This document shows positions 31,371 to 39,657 of a stretch of 64,000 bases of DNA, in pieces. The stretch comes from 0-14-3-00-62-12 sp034440555 (GTDB taxonomy: Bacteria > Pseudomonadota > Gammaproteobacteria > Xanthomonadales > Ahniellaceae), in contig JAWXCG010000119.1 of the NCBI GenBank assembly GCA_034440555.1, forward strand, positions 1 to 64,000, read 5' to 3'. The number at the start of each line of letters is the position of its first letter. Position 1 is the stretch's first letter. The notes below the pieces were generated by a model. That model had not been told where the DNA came from, did not search any database, and was given only the letters and a program-made list of their open reading frames with translations. Position numbers and translations under genes: made by a program.

Positions 31371-31489
31371 TTCTGCAGGTCGCGTGCGCGCAAAGCCCAG
31401 TGTGCCGGGCTTCACAATGTCGCGTGCATGGCCTATCTTTGGCCCGGTGCCGGTGGCACCGAAACATTTAATGCGAGTCGAAGGTGGCT

Positions 31490-32197
31490 ATGGCAGCAGC
31501 GACAGTAGTAGTTGGTTTACTGGAAGACGATCAGGATCAGGCGGATTTGATCCGAGTCTGGTTGGAGGCGGCTGGCTATCAGGTGCGCTGGTATGCCGAC
31601 AGTAAGGAATTCCGTCGCAAGCTGGGCGCAGAATCTATCGACATTCTGTTGCTGGATTGGAACCTCGGCACTCAAACTTCGGGCCTGGAAGTGCTTGAAT
31701 GGATGCGACAATCGGCGCACCAGCGCTTGCCGGTGGTGTTCCTGACCGCGCGCACGTCAGAAGAAGACATTGTCACCGGGCTGCAGGCAGGGGCCGACGA
31801 CTACGTGCTCAAACCAGCCAAGCAGGCCGAACTCCTGGCGCGTATTCAGTCGGTTTTGCGGCGTACCGGGGTGAACACCCAATCTGCTTCGTGGATCAGC
31901 GAGGTTGCTCCCTATCAGATCGACATGGATCGACGCAGCATCGTGATCAACGGTGAAACGGTTGAATTGACCGACCGTGAATTCGATCTCGCGTCCTATT
32001 TGTTCCGTCGCCACGGCCGCATAGTCAGCCGTGAAGCTTTGCTGGAAAATGTGTGGAATCTGAGCGGTGACGTCAACACGCGTACTGTCGATACCCATGT
32101 CAGTCGGCTGCGCAAGAAGTTGCAGCTGGCGGGCGAACATGGATGGGCTCTGAGCGCGGTCTATCAACACGGGTACCGACTGGAATCGATAAAATAG
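31490..32197 (+). CDS. OmpR/PhoB-type response regulator without an adjacent kinase
   Basis: A 235-residue regulator. The receiver domain (1-120) has acidic residues E12-D13-D14, the phosphoacceptor D56 in ILLLDWNLG, Thr/Ser in FLTART and the lysine in VLKPAKQ. The C-terminal winged helix (about 135-235) has VELTDREFDLASYLF, SREALLENVW and the recognition helix around TRTVDTHVSRLRKKL. I chose the ATG at 31490 with GAAGG 5 nt upstream over a GTG at 31484. No histidine kinase gene lies nearby, so its partner is encoded elsewhere. Confidence 0.93.
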   Translation: MAAATVVVGLLEDDQDQADLIRVWLEAAGYQVRWYADSKEFRRKLGAESIDILLLDWNLGTQTSGLEVLEWMRQSAHQRLPVVFLTARTSEEDIVTGLQAGADDYVLKPAKQAELLARIQSVLRRTGVNTQSASWISEVAPYQIDMDRRSIVINGETVELTDREFDLASYLFRRHGRIVSREALLENVWNLSGDVNTRTVDTHVSRLRKKLQLAGEHGWALSAVYQHGYRLESIK

Positions 32198-32362
32198 CCG
32201 GGCCTGGTTTCGATTTGCAGCTGTGCTCAAAACAAAACGAGAGTCATCTTGGCGTTGTTGCGTGAGGTGAACCGCCGCGCAGGTTATTAGCCTTGGCATC
32301 GATTGAAATGACGCCCAGTGTCGCGGTTCGGGTCGACTTTCGTGGGATCTACGGTGGTCTGA

Positions 32363-32470
32363 TCAGTCGGCTGGTTTCGCGGCCGTCGACGACACATCCA
32401 AGCTGAGCAGGGTCTTGCGATCAGTCTGTCCGCTGGCGTTTCGCGGGAAGTGCGTCAGGCGGCGGTACAA
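32363..32470 (-). pseudogene. Remnant of an acyl-CoA synthetase / ANL-superfamily C-terminus
   Basis: Inside the 356-bp gap between the response regulator and pdxH, the minus strand reads NLYRRLTHFPRNASGQTDRK and continues TLLSLDV to a TGA at 32363. This resembles the A10 motif that ends AMP-forming acyl-CoA synthetases (PRNASGKxDRxxL), with Gln in place of the catalytic Lys. Upstream on the same strand the frame no longer resembles the family and runs into pdxH, so only about 35 codons survive. I read it as a decayed gene end; chance similarity is possible. The rest of 32198-32553 shows nothing else. Confidence 0.45.
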
Positions 32471-32553
32471 GTTGGAAGCCCCGCATCTGGCCAAACCTAG
32501 CAAAATCGGACATTGTGTGTGCCCTGTTCGTGCTGCACCGAGAAACCGACGTG

Positions 32554-33150
32554 ATGGATACCGAGCTCGATCCCGAAATTCTGCACACATTTCAACAGCT
32601 GCAGTCCAACGCCTATGAAGTAGGCGAACCGGATCCGACAGCGATGACCTTGGCTACGGCGGACTTGGCAGGACGCGTTTCGTTGCGTGCGGTGCTGCTC
32701 AAGCACCTTGATGCGCGCGGCTTCGTGTTCTACACGAATCTTGAGAGCAACAAGGGCCAGCAGTTGGCCTGCAACCCGCGTGCCGCATTGTGCTTCTTGT
32801 GGATGCGAGTGCGCAATCAGGTCCAGGTGCGTGTCGAGGGGGAAGTAGAGGCGGTGGCAGACGTGGAGGCAGATGCATACTTCATCACACGTCCGCGCGA
32901 AAGCCAGATTGGCGCCTGGGCTTCGATACAATCTCAGACGCTGCCGGACCGAGCGACATTCGATACGCGGATGCGCCACTTCGAAGCACAGTTCGAGGGC
33001 GGCGCGGTGCCAAGACCACCGTTCTGGTCGGGTCGACGCGTGCGCCCGGACATGGTTGAGTTCTGGTACGGCGCGCGCTATCGACTGCATCAGCGCGATC
33101 GCTGGGAGCTCGTCGACGCCCTCTGGCAACGCCGACTTTTGTACCCGTGA
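32554..33150 (+). CDS. pdxH: Pyridoxine/pyridoxamine 5'-phosphate oxidase
   Basis: FMN enzyme making pyridoxal 5'-phosphate, in the cytosol. The 198 residues contain PTAMTLATADLAGRVSLRAVLLK, FVFYTNLESNKGQQL (FMN contacts), ESQIGAWASIQSQ and the C-terminal FWYGARYRLHQRDRW; RRLLYP is the usual tail. The ATG at 32554 is adjacent to a GTG at 32551; both lack a strong ribosome-binding site. The frame is open back to 32515 but those residues do not resemble the family. Its stop overlaps the next gene (GTGA). Confidence 0.94.
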   Translation: MDTELDPEILHTFQQLQSNAYEVGEPDPTAMTLATADLAGRVSLRAVLLKHLDARGFVFYTNLESNKGQQLACNPRAALCFLWMRVRNQVQVRVEGEVEAVADVEADAYFITRPRESQIGAWASIQSQTLPDRATFDTRMRHFEAQFEGGAVPRPPFWSGRRVRPDMVEFWYGARYRLHQRDRWELVDALWQRRLLYP

Positions 33151-33980
33151 ACAGCGGCGACGCCTGCGCGCGAGCGCGTCCTCCTCACGGCGCTGTCAGG
33201 TATCCCGAGCGCATCGTCTGCCTGACCGAAGAGCCGACCGAAGTGCTCTATGCGCTGGGCGAGCAGCAGCGAATCGTGGGTATATCCGGATTCACTGTGC
33301 GGCCACCCCAGGCACGGCGCGAAAAGCCCCGGGTTTCGGCGTTCACCAGTGCGCGAATCGAGCGAATCCTGGCCCTGTCCCCGGATTTGGTGATTGGTTT
33401 CTCGGACATTCAAGCCGATATCGCGGCTGCCCTGATCCGAGCCGGCGTCGAGGTCTGGATCAGCAACCATCGCTCGGTTGCAGGCATTCGCGCGTACATC
33501 CTGCGCCTGGGGGCCATGGTCGGAGCGTCAGCTGCTGCGGCCGCCTATCTGGCCCAAATCGATCAACATATTGCGTCAGTTTCTGCCCGAGCGGCGTTGA
33601 TGCCGCGACGGCCGAAAGTCTATTTCGAGGAATGGGATGAGCCGATGATCAGCGGCATCCTTTGGGTATCAGAGTTGATCGAGATTGCCGGGGGCGATGA
33701 CATTTTCCCCGAGCGCGCACGTTCCGCGCTGGCCCGGGGGCGAATCATCGCCGATCCTTCCGAGGTGATCCGTGCGGCGCCCGACCTGATCCTGGGTTCC
33801 TGGTGCGGCAAGCGCTTCAAGCCGCGCAAGGTCATGGAGCGCCCTGGATGGACAGCGATTCCCGCAGTCAGGCATGACTGCGTTTGGGAAATCGTGTCGT
33901 CGAATATCCTACAGCCCGGCCCGGCGGCACTGACCGACGGTCTGAGCAGCCTGCTGGCAGCCATGGAAAACGTGCGCTAG
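33147..33980 (+). CDS. BtuF-like periplasmic-binding-fold protein without signal peptide
   Basis: A 277-residue protein of the ABC substrate-binding (cobalamin/siderophore, PF01497-type) fold: RIVCLTEEPTEVLYALGEQQRIVGIS, ARIERILALSPDLVIGFSD, GVEVWISNHRSVAGI, then a second lobe with KVYFEEWDEPMISGILWVSELIEIAGGDDIF and PDLILGSWCGKRF. The GTG start at 33147 overlaps the pdxH stop by 4 nt, and the protein lacks any signal peptide, which is odd for a binding protein. It may be cytosolic or use an unrecognised start; no btuC/btuD genes lie nearby. Ligand is not determinable here. Confidence 0.8.
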   Translation: MNSGDACARARPPHGAVRYPERIVCLTEEPTEVLYALGEQQRIVGISGFTVRPPQARREKPRVSAFTSARIERILALSPDLVIGFSDIQADIAAALIRAGVEVWISNHRSVAGIRAYILRLGAMVGASAAAAAYLAQIDQHIASVSARAALMPRRPKVYFEEWDEPMISGILWVSELIEIAGGDDIFPERARSALARGRIIADPSEVIRAAPDLILGSWCGKRFKPRKVMERPGWTAIPAVRHDCVWEIVSSNILQPGPAALTDGLSSLLAAMENVR

Positions 33981-34091
33981 TTAAAACGTGCAATAGGCCA
34001 GGACCGGCATGATTCGTGCTAAATCACATCACGACGTTGCTGCAACCAACTGGCGGCGTTCACCTTTTTCCACAATTTCACGGACACTTCG

Positions 34092-35636
34092 GTGGACAGA
34101 TCTGTTACCAGCACCGCGGGCTCCACGCGACTCGTGCAATGGTGGACGATGTTGGTCGCCATTGCCGACCAGCGTCGCAACGCGTTGCTGGCACTGCGTA
34201 GTCGACTGCTGTTGCTGATCTTGCTGTTGATTATGATCTGTTTGTCGGCACTGGTGATTGGCGAGCTGCAGTGGGGACAAAGCGATCAGTGGATGATCCT
34301 GAGTGGCATGTTGGTATTGTTGATATTGGCGACATTCGATTATGCGCGCTCAGGCCGTTACGAGGTTTACAGCCAGCTGCTGATCGGTGCACTCACCGCT
34401 CTGGTGTTGATGCTGGTCGTAGCGTCGGGGGGGCAGACGCGCGCACCACAGATATGCCTTCCGACCATTGCGGTGTTGGCCGCAATGCTTCTGCCGACCC
34501 GCGCAGCATTAACTTGGGCGAGCATCATGTTGCTGGGCCTCGCGCTCAGTTTTTACCTGCGTAATACTTCTGCACCGGTGTACCTACCGTTGAATCCGCA
34601 CTGGCTGGACAGCGCGGTAGAGCGCATGGCAGCGCTGTTGGTGATCGTGTCGGTGTTGATCGGCGTGTGGTGCAACGGTCTGATCGAAAGAATGCACGAG
34701 CGTTTGTCCACTGAGGTCTCGGGACTGGCCGAGTCCAGGGCCCGCTGCGAGCAGGCCGAGCAACGCCTTGAGCACTACGTGGACATGGCGTCCGCCTGGT
34801 TTTGGGAAACCGATGATCAGCATCGCATGGTGTACCTGTCGGCGGGATTCGAGCGCTCTACAGGCATCAGCCCAAAGCATGCGCTTGGCCTGACCCCGGC
34901 TCAGGTCATGCAAGTACGCTATCCCAACAACACGGCATCAGATGGCATCATGGTGCCAATGCTGGAACGGCGTGGATTCAAAGATCAGCTGTTGTCGTGG
35001 CACGAGCCTATGACTGGCTTGCTCAGTCATTTTGCGAACTCGGCATCACCGGTGTTCGATGCGCATGGCGTGTTCCGTGGGTTTCGTGGGCGAGTGATCA
35101 ATGTCAGCGAGCGAAACGAAACGGTACGACAGGTACGCGAGAGCGTGCAGGGTGACTTTCTGACCGGATTGATGAGTCGCGGTGGCATGCTTGAAGCGCT
35201 GGATCGCGCGCTGATGCGCGTGCGTGATTCGGAACTTGTTGGTTGGTGGATTCAGATCGATCTTGACCAGTTCCACGAGGTAAACACGCGCCTGAACTAT
35301 GCGCAGGGTGATTCCTATCTGAAGCGCTTTGCACGTGCGCTGTCGGAGATGGCCACTCGCCCCGACTCACTGGCACGCATGGATGGCGACGAGTTCGGAA
35401 TGTTGCTGTTGGGTGTCAGCAGAGAGCAGGTACAGGACGTCGCCACCAATATCCTGGGCATGTCGCGGGGGCTGCGCATGGAGTTTCTCGGCGCAGAAAC
35501 ATGCGGCAGTGCAAGTTTGGGTGTGGCTCGATTCTCGAGCGCATCACCCAGCGTGGGGGCGATTCTTTTGGCTGCAAACGAAGCGTGTCAAAAGGCTCGA
35601 AGCGCGGGTGGAGCGCGCGTTGTATTTGCGGGTTGA
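34092..35636 (+). CDS. Membrane PAS-GGDEF protein with degenerate GGDEF motif
   Basis: A 514-residue sensor. Six or so membrane helices occupy about residues 35-205 (LLLLILLLIMICLSALVI, MILSGMLVLLILATFD, ALLVIVSVLIGVWC). A coiled linker (QAEQRLEHYVDMASAW) leads to a PAS domain (about 225-345) and a GGDEF-family domain. The catalytic motif reads R-M-D-G-D-E-F: the first glycine is replaced by aspartate. The upstream motif reads DLDQFHEVNTRLNYAQGD, retaining N and D substrate positions but losing K, GH and others. Activity is therefore doubtful; c-di-GMP or GTP sensing is possible. The GTG at 34092 is a tentative start; an ATG at 34149 is an alternative. Confidence 0.82.
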   Translation: MDRSVTSTAGSTRLVQWWTMLVAIADQRRNALLALRSRLLLLILLLIMICLSALVIGELQWGQSDQWMILSGMLVLLILATFDYARSGRYEVYSQLLIGALTALVLMLVVASGGQTRAPQICLPTIAVLAAMLLPTRAALTWASIMLLGLALSFYLRNTSAPVYLPLNPHWLDSAVERMAALLVIVSVLIGVWCNGLIERMHERLSTEVSGLAESRARCEQAEQRLEHYVDMASAWFWETDDQHRMVYLSAGFERSTGISPKHALGLTPAQVMQVRYPNNTASDGIMVPMLERRGFKDQLLSWHEPMTGLLSHFANSASPVFDAHGVFRGFRGRVINVSERNETVRQVRESVQGDFLTGLMSRGGMLEALDRALMRVRDSELVGWWIQIDLDQFHEVNTRLNYAQGDSYLKRFARALSEMATRPDSLARMDGDEFGMLLLGVSREQVQDVATNILGMSRGLRMEFLGAETCGSASLGVARFSSASPSVGAILLAANEACQKARSAGGARVVFAG

Positions 35637-35650
35637 ATCACCGGCAGTGA

Positions 35651-36691
35651 TCACCGTGTGCAGGCGGCCCCCAGTTCTGCCACTTGGCAGGCCATCTGTC
35701 CGGCCGATTCCGCCTTTTCGCTGGATGCATTGCCCTGGCGCGCACGCTGATAGACGCCTTGCGCAATGGCCGCGAGGCGAAAGAAATTGAACGCGAGATG
35801 GAACGGCCAGTTCTGCCCGGGAGTGGATCCCGCCAGTTCGCCGTAATGCCTGATCAGTTCGGCTTCGTGTGGAATACCCAGTGCTTCACGGTCCATTCCA
35901 GCGAGACCGGAGAGGACTGGATTTCTGGGTAGCCGCAGCGCCATGCAGAAGTATCCGAGATCAGCATGGGGATGCCCAAGCGTGGATAGTTCCCAATCGA
36001 CTACGGCAAGCACGCGGGTCTCGCCGCGTGCGAACATCATGTTGTCGAAACGGAAATCGCCATGCACCAGAGCGACGCAGCCGTCGTCCTCGGGGCAGTG
36101 CCTGGGGAGCCAACTCAACAGGTGCTCCATCGCGGCCACAGTGCCGGTTTCGGATGCCCGATACTGTTCGGACCAACGCTTGATCTGGCGCGCGAAGTAG
36201 TTGCCGGGTCGTCCAAAGTCGGCGAGCCCACGTGCATTGATATCGACACGATGGATAGCCGCCATGGTGGCGATCGCCGACTGGTAGTAAGGGGCGCGCG
36301 ACGTCGCCTCGATATCGGGTAAGGCGGGGTCCCAGTGCACCTCGCCATCCACGAAAGACATCAGGTAAAACATCGAACCGATGACGGTTTCGTCGATGCA
36401 CAAGTGCAATGGCTCGGCCACCGGAACAGCCTCACCATAAAGCGCTGTCAGCACCCGATATTCGCGGTCCACCGCATGTGCAGACGCAAGAATGTTGCCT
36501 ACAGGCTTGCGCCGCAGCACAAGCTTGCCGTTTTCGGTTTTGAGCAAATAGGTAGGATTTGACTGCCCATCTGCGAACTTGGAAGCAGAGAGCAGCGCGC
36601 CAAACCCGGGCAGCACACGTGCCAGATAAGTGCCGAGTGCGTCCAGCGGAAGGGTGTGACGCGCTGACTGTGGTGCCTGTTGGGTATTCAT
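35651..36691 (-). CDS. Aminoglycoside-phosphotransferase-fold protein (ACAD10-like)
   Basis: A 346-residue kinase-like protein. Motifs: KFADGQSNPTYLL glycine-poor loop, LVLRRKPVG with the nucleotide lysine region, AIHRVD, the catalytic loop VHGDFRFDNMMF, and VVDWELSTLGHPHADLGY. This is the family related to the N-terminal half of human ACAD10, often encoded with acyl-CoA dehydrogenases and phosphoglycerate mutase-like phosphatases in lipid degradation clusters; a hydroxyacyl-CoA kinase role has been proposed for relatives. It is the last gene of the yggS-proC-yggT-phosphatase run, 22 bp after the frameshifted phosphatase. Confidence 0.85.
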   Translation of the reverse strand: MNTQQAPQSARHTLPLDALGTYLARVLPGFGALLSASKFADGQSNPTYLLKTENGKLVLRRKPVGNILASAHAVDREYRVLTALYGEAVPVAEPLHLCIDETVIGSMFYLMSFVDGEVHWDPALPDIEATSRAPYYQSAIATMAAIHRVDINARGLADFGRPGNYFARQIKRWSEQYRASETGTVAAMEHLLSWLPRHCPEDDGCVALVHGDFRFDNMMFARGETRVLAVVDWELSTLGHPHADLGYFCMALRLPRNPVLSGLAGMDREALGIPHEAELIRHYGELAGSTPGQNWPFHLAFNFFRLAAIAQGVYQRARQGNASSEKAESAGQMACQVAELGAACTR

Positions 36692-36713
36692 TTATGCGCA
36701 GTCTCGGGAAACG

Positions 36714-37419
36714 TCAAAAATGTGACCAGAGCTGTCGCTCTGCGTGCTGCGCCAGATGCGGCAAAGTGTTCCAGGTGCGCATTCGAAGGTGTCCCTCGCG
36801 CCAGACAAATTCACTGATGGCGCTGTTCATCAGGCTGAGATTGAAGTCGATAGTGCGTGTATCGCTGACTTCAAGCGCCGCCTGGGCCAGCTTCGCAATC
36901 ACGCCGCCGGAGCTGACCAACAGTACCCGCTCGCCCGACTGCTTCGTCCAGTAGACGCTGACGAGCACGTGCGACACGTGCATCAAACGCTTTCCAGCCT
37001 TCGGCCAGTCGGTGTTCGAGGTCGCCGGCCGCCCAGCACTGCAGTGCTGAAGCCAGAAATCTCGAAACCCCAGCGCGATCGGATTTGGCCGGCATGCGAC
37101 CGGCAAATTCTGGATGGTCCGGAAACTCGGCGAGGTAGCTTTCGATAACCGCGCCATGGTCGAACTCGTTGAAATCGGCATCGAACCTGGTTTGTGGCAG
37201 GCTGCGCTCAGCGCCCTGGAAGGCCAGCTCGATGGCGGCAAGCGTTTGCCGATGGCGATGCATGTCGCCGCACAGCACACGATCAAACCCAAACTCCGGA
37301 TCACTGGCGAGAAAATGCCCCAGGCGTTTTGCCTGATCCTCGCCCCGCGTCGACAACACATCGTAGTGATCGGCATCAAACGATGCCTGCGCATGACGGA
37401 TGGCGAGAAGGGTAATCAT
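36714..37419 (-). pseudogene. Histidine phosphatase-family gene with an internal frameshift
   Basis: Two reading frames together encode one phosphoglycerate-mutase-like protein. The first frame, from the ATG at 37419, gives AIRHAQASFDADHYDVLSTRGEDQA with the phosphate-binding RH motif and continues well past DARVARARQRLLDEAV. There homology leaves the frame and resumes one base out of register with SGERVLLVSSGGVIAKLAQAALEVSD and runs to 36714. The shift lies near 36930-36950. Combined length (about 235 codons) equals the family norm. In this subfamily SSGG stands where others have HGG. The break may be a real mutation, a sequencing error or, less likely, programmed. Confidence 0.8.
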
Positions 37420-37431
37420 GTCAAAGCTATC

Positions 37432-37995
37432 TCAACTCAGAAGTCCGGTGAAACCGATATATGACAGTGAATACTGAATCAGTCTGATCAACAACAACAC
37501 CCACAGGGGCGAGAGATCGATTCCCGGAAAATGCGGCGGCAGCCGGCGGAAAGGACGCAGGATCGGATTGCTCAGGGCGGCGATCAACTCGACCAGCGGG
37601 TGACTGCGATCCGGTGCGAACATGCTCATCAGCGCACCGATCAAAATGGTCCAGAAATACAGGCTGAGCACAAAATGGATCAGCGTTGCTGTTGCATAAA
37701 ACAGCACGTGCAACAAATCCATAGTGGTGCCAACCAGCCACAGGATCATTGCCGCAATCAGCGTGGCCAGAAGCCAGGCGACCATTACCCCGGCCATGCT
37801 GATTGCGCGCCAGTTCGGCACGATGCGGGTGAGCGGTACCAGAAGCGGATTGGTCGCCTGATAAATCATCTGGCAGATCGGATTGCGAAAACGTGCGCCG
37901 GCCAGCGGCAACAGCACGCGCAACACGAACAGTCCAAGAATAAGTCCGGAAATCGCTTGGACAATGATCAGCCCAGCACCGCTCAAATAGCCCAT
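37432..37995 (-). CDS. yggT: YggT-family integral membrane protein
   Basis: A 187-residue protein with two tandem YGGT modules, each with two membrane helices: residues about 10-32 and 64-88 (AGVMVAWLLATLIAAMILWL), then 100-122 and 165-187. The conserved NPICQMIYQATNPLLVPLTRIVP and its second-copy counterpart SNPILRPFRRLPP are visible. The family is implicated in osmotic shock tolerance and, in other lineages, division or membrane organisation, without a defined activity. It starts 3 bp after the proC stop, the conserved yggS-proC-yggT order. Confidence 0.93.
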   Translation of the reverse strand: MGYLSGAGLIIVQAISGLILGLFVLRVLLPLAGARFRNPICQMIYQATNPLLVPLTRIVPNWRAISMAGVMVAWLLATLIAAMILWLVGTTMDLLHVLFYATATLIHFVLSLYFWTILIGALMSMFAPDRSHPLVELIAALSNPILRPFRRLPPHFPGIDLSPLWVLLLIRLIQYSLSYIGFTGLLS

Positions 37996-37998
37996 GGC

Positions 37999-38817
37999 TC
38001 AGCCCCCGAATTCGGCGGCAAGTTCATGTCCACGTTGCGTAGCGCGCGCAATCGCCTGACTCACAATACGCCGCATCTGCTCACTCTCGAACACTTCCAA
38101 CGCAGCCTGCGTCGTGCCGTTGGGCGACGTGACGCGCTGCCGTAGCGTGTGCGGCGGCTCGTCCCCTTCGTGCGCCATTCGCGCAGCTCCGAGCGCGGTC
38201 TGCAGAACCAGCTTGCGCGCGGTGTCTGGGTCCAGGCCCTGTTCGATTCCCGCGTCGATCATCGACTCCATCAACAGAAAGAAATATGCCGGGCCGCTTC
38301 CGGAAACGGCCGTGACGGCATCCATCAGTGATTCCTGGTCGATCCAAGCTGTTTCGCCGGCCGCGCCCAGAATCCGCTCCGCCAGCGAACGTTGCAATGG
38401 GGTGACGGAGGCATTCGCATACAGGCCGCAGGCGCCAGCGCCGATCAGCGCGGGTGTGTTGGGCATGGCCCGCACCAGCGACGCACCCTGGCCCAGCCAG
38501 TGGGCAAAATTGGACGAGCGGATTCCGGCTGCGATGGATATGTACAGTGGCGATTTGGCTGCGTCGGCTTGCGCAAGGTTGCGACAGACGTCCGCCATAT
38601 TCTGGGGTTTGACCGCCAGTACCACCACTTCTGCTCCGGCTGCGGCGCGCAGATTATCCGACTCGACAATGATGCCCAGATCGCGCGCGAGCGCCTCGCG
38701 TTGCGCCTCCAGCGGCTCCGCGACGCGCAGACTGGAGGGCGCCTGGCCTTTGGCGATCAGTCCGCCGATCAGGCTGCGCGCCATGTTGCCGCCACCAATG
38801 AAAGCGATTTGAGTCAT
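37999..38817 (-). CDS. proC: Pyrroline-5-carboxylate reductase
   Basis: Last step of proline synthesis, NAD(P)H-dependent. The 272 residues have the Rossmann loop FIGGGNMARSLIGGL, VVLAVKPQNM, VRAMPNTPALIGAG, and the C-terminal dimerisation/active-site stretch AVSGSGPAYFFLLMESMIDAG followed by LRQRVTSPNGTTQAALEVFE. It is in the yggS-proC-yggT operon, 26 bp after yggS. Confidence 0.96.
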   Translation of the reverse strand: MTQIAFIGGGNMARSLIGGLIAKGQAPSSLRVAEPLEAQREALARDLGIIVESDNLRAAAGAEVVVLAVKPQNMADVCRNLAQADAAKSPLYISIAAGIRSSNFAHWLGQGASLVRAMPNTPALIGAGACGLYANASVTPLQRSLAERILGAAGETAWIDQESLMDAVTAVSGSGPAYFFLLMESMIDAGIEQGLDPDTARKLVLQTALGAARMAHEGDEPPHTLRQRVTSPNGTTQAALEVFESEQMRRIVSQAIARATQRGHELAAEFGG

Positions 38818-38843
38818 TTATTTACCTGTGTCCGGTTTTGGGT

Positions 38844-39533
38844 TCAAGCGGGCCGCGATGTTGCAGGCCGTGTGCCAAACAACGCAGATCCTATCCGAAC
38901 CATGGTGGCACCTTCGGCAATGGCAAGAGCAAAATCTTCTGACATACCCATGCATAGCGTGTCCGCTTGCGGATGCATTTCCCTGGTGTGCTCAAACAGG
39001 CGGCGCATTTGGGCGAAGTCCTGACGCCTGCGATCGGGATCTGGCCATGGAGCTGGAATCGCCATCAGTCCGCGCAGTCGCAATCGGGCACTGACTTCGA
39101 TAAGTTGCGCCAACTCTTCAATCAATCCGGGCGCGCACCCCGACTTGCTGGACTCGTCACTGATGTTTACCTGGATCAGTAGATTCAACGGCGGTCGTTC
39201 CTGCGGCCGCTCGCGCGCCAGTATCGGTATCAACTTGGCGCGATCGATGGATTGCACCCAATCAAAATGTCGCGCGGCTTCGCGACACTTGTTCGATTGC
39301 AGCGGGCCAATCAAGTGCCACTCCAAATCGAGGTCGGCCAGCTGGGTCTGCTTGGTCAGCGCTTCGTGAACATAGTTTTCGCCAAATCGGCGCTGCCCCA
39401 TCAGCGCGAGGTCACGAATCGCAGATGCCGGCTGTAGCTTGCTGGCCGCGATCAGGCAGGCGTTGCGTCCAGCGGCTGCGGCATGGATCGCGGCACTCAC
39501 TTTGTCAAACTGGACGTCCATTCCCTTGATCAT
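38844..39533 (-). CDS. yggS: Pyridoxal phosphate homeostasis protein, YggS family
   Basis: A 229-residue alanine-racemase-like TIM-barrel protein that binds PLP and controls free PLP and amino-acid balance. The PLP lysine lies in LIAASKLQPA; other family segments are FGENYVHEAL, WHLIGPLQSNKCREA, LIQVNISDESSKSG and CMGMSEDFALAIAEGATMVRIGSALFG. Start ATG at 39533 has AGG 7 nt upstream; an ATG at 39575 lies beyond the family start and one at 39521 has poor spacing. Divergent from pilT, which is the common gammaproteobacterial arrangement. Confidence 0.94.
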   Translation of the reverse strand: MIKGMDVQFDKVSAAIHAAAAGRNACLIAASKLQPASAIRDLALMGQRRFGENYVHEALTKQTQLADLDLEWHLIGPLQSNKCREAARHFDWVQSIDRAKLIPILARERPQERPPLNLLIQVNISDESSKSGCAPGLIEELAQLIEVSARLRLRGLMAIPAPWPDPDRRRQDFAQMRRLFEHTREMHPQADTLCMGMSEDFALAIAEGATMVRIGSALFGTRPATSRPA

Positions 39534-39565
39534 CGACAACCTGCTTTCGTGGCGGACAATCGGGC

Positions 39566-39571
39566 TATACT
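39566..39571 (+). promoter_or_regulatory. Possible -10 element for pilT
   Basis: TATACT lies 86 bp before the pilT start in the 124-bp divergent space to yggS. The matching -35 is poor (CTTTCG-like), so only the -10 is proposed. Confidence 0.3.
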
Positions 39572-39657
39572 CCAAGCGCTTTGGCGCCGGGCCGATTCCC
39601 GCATTCTAGCGGCAGAGTGCGCCCCGGAGCCCGTAACCAGACAGAACGGAGCCGTGA

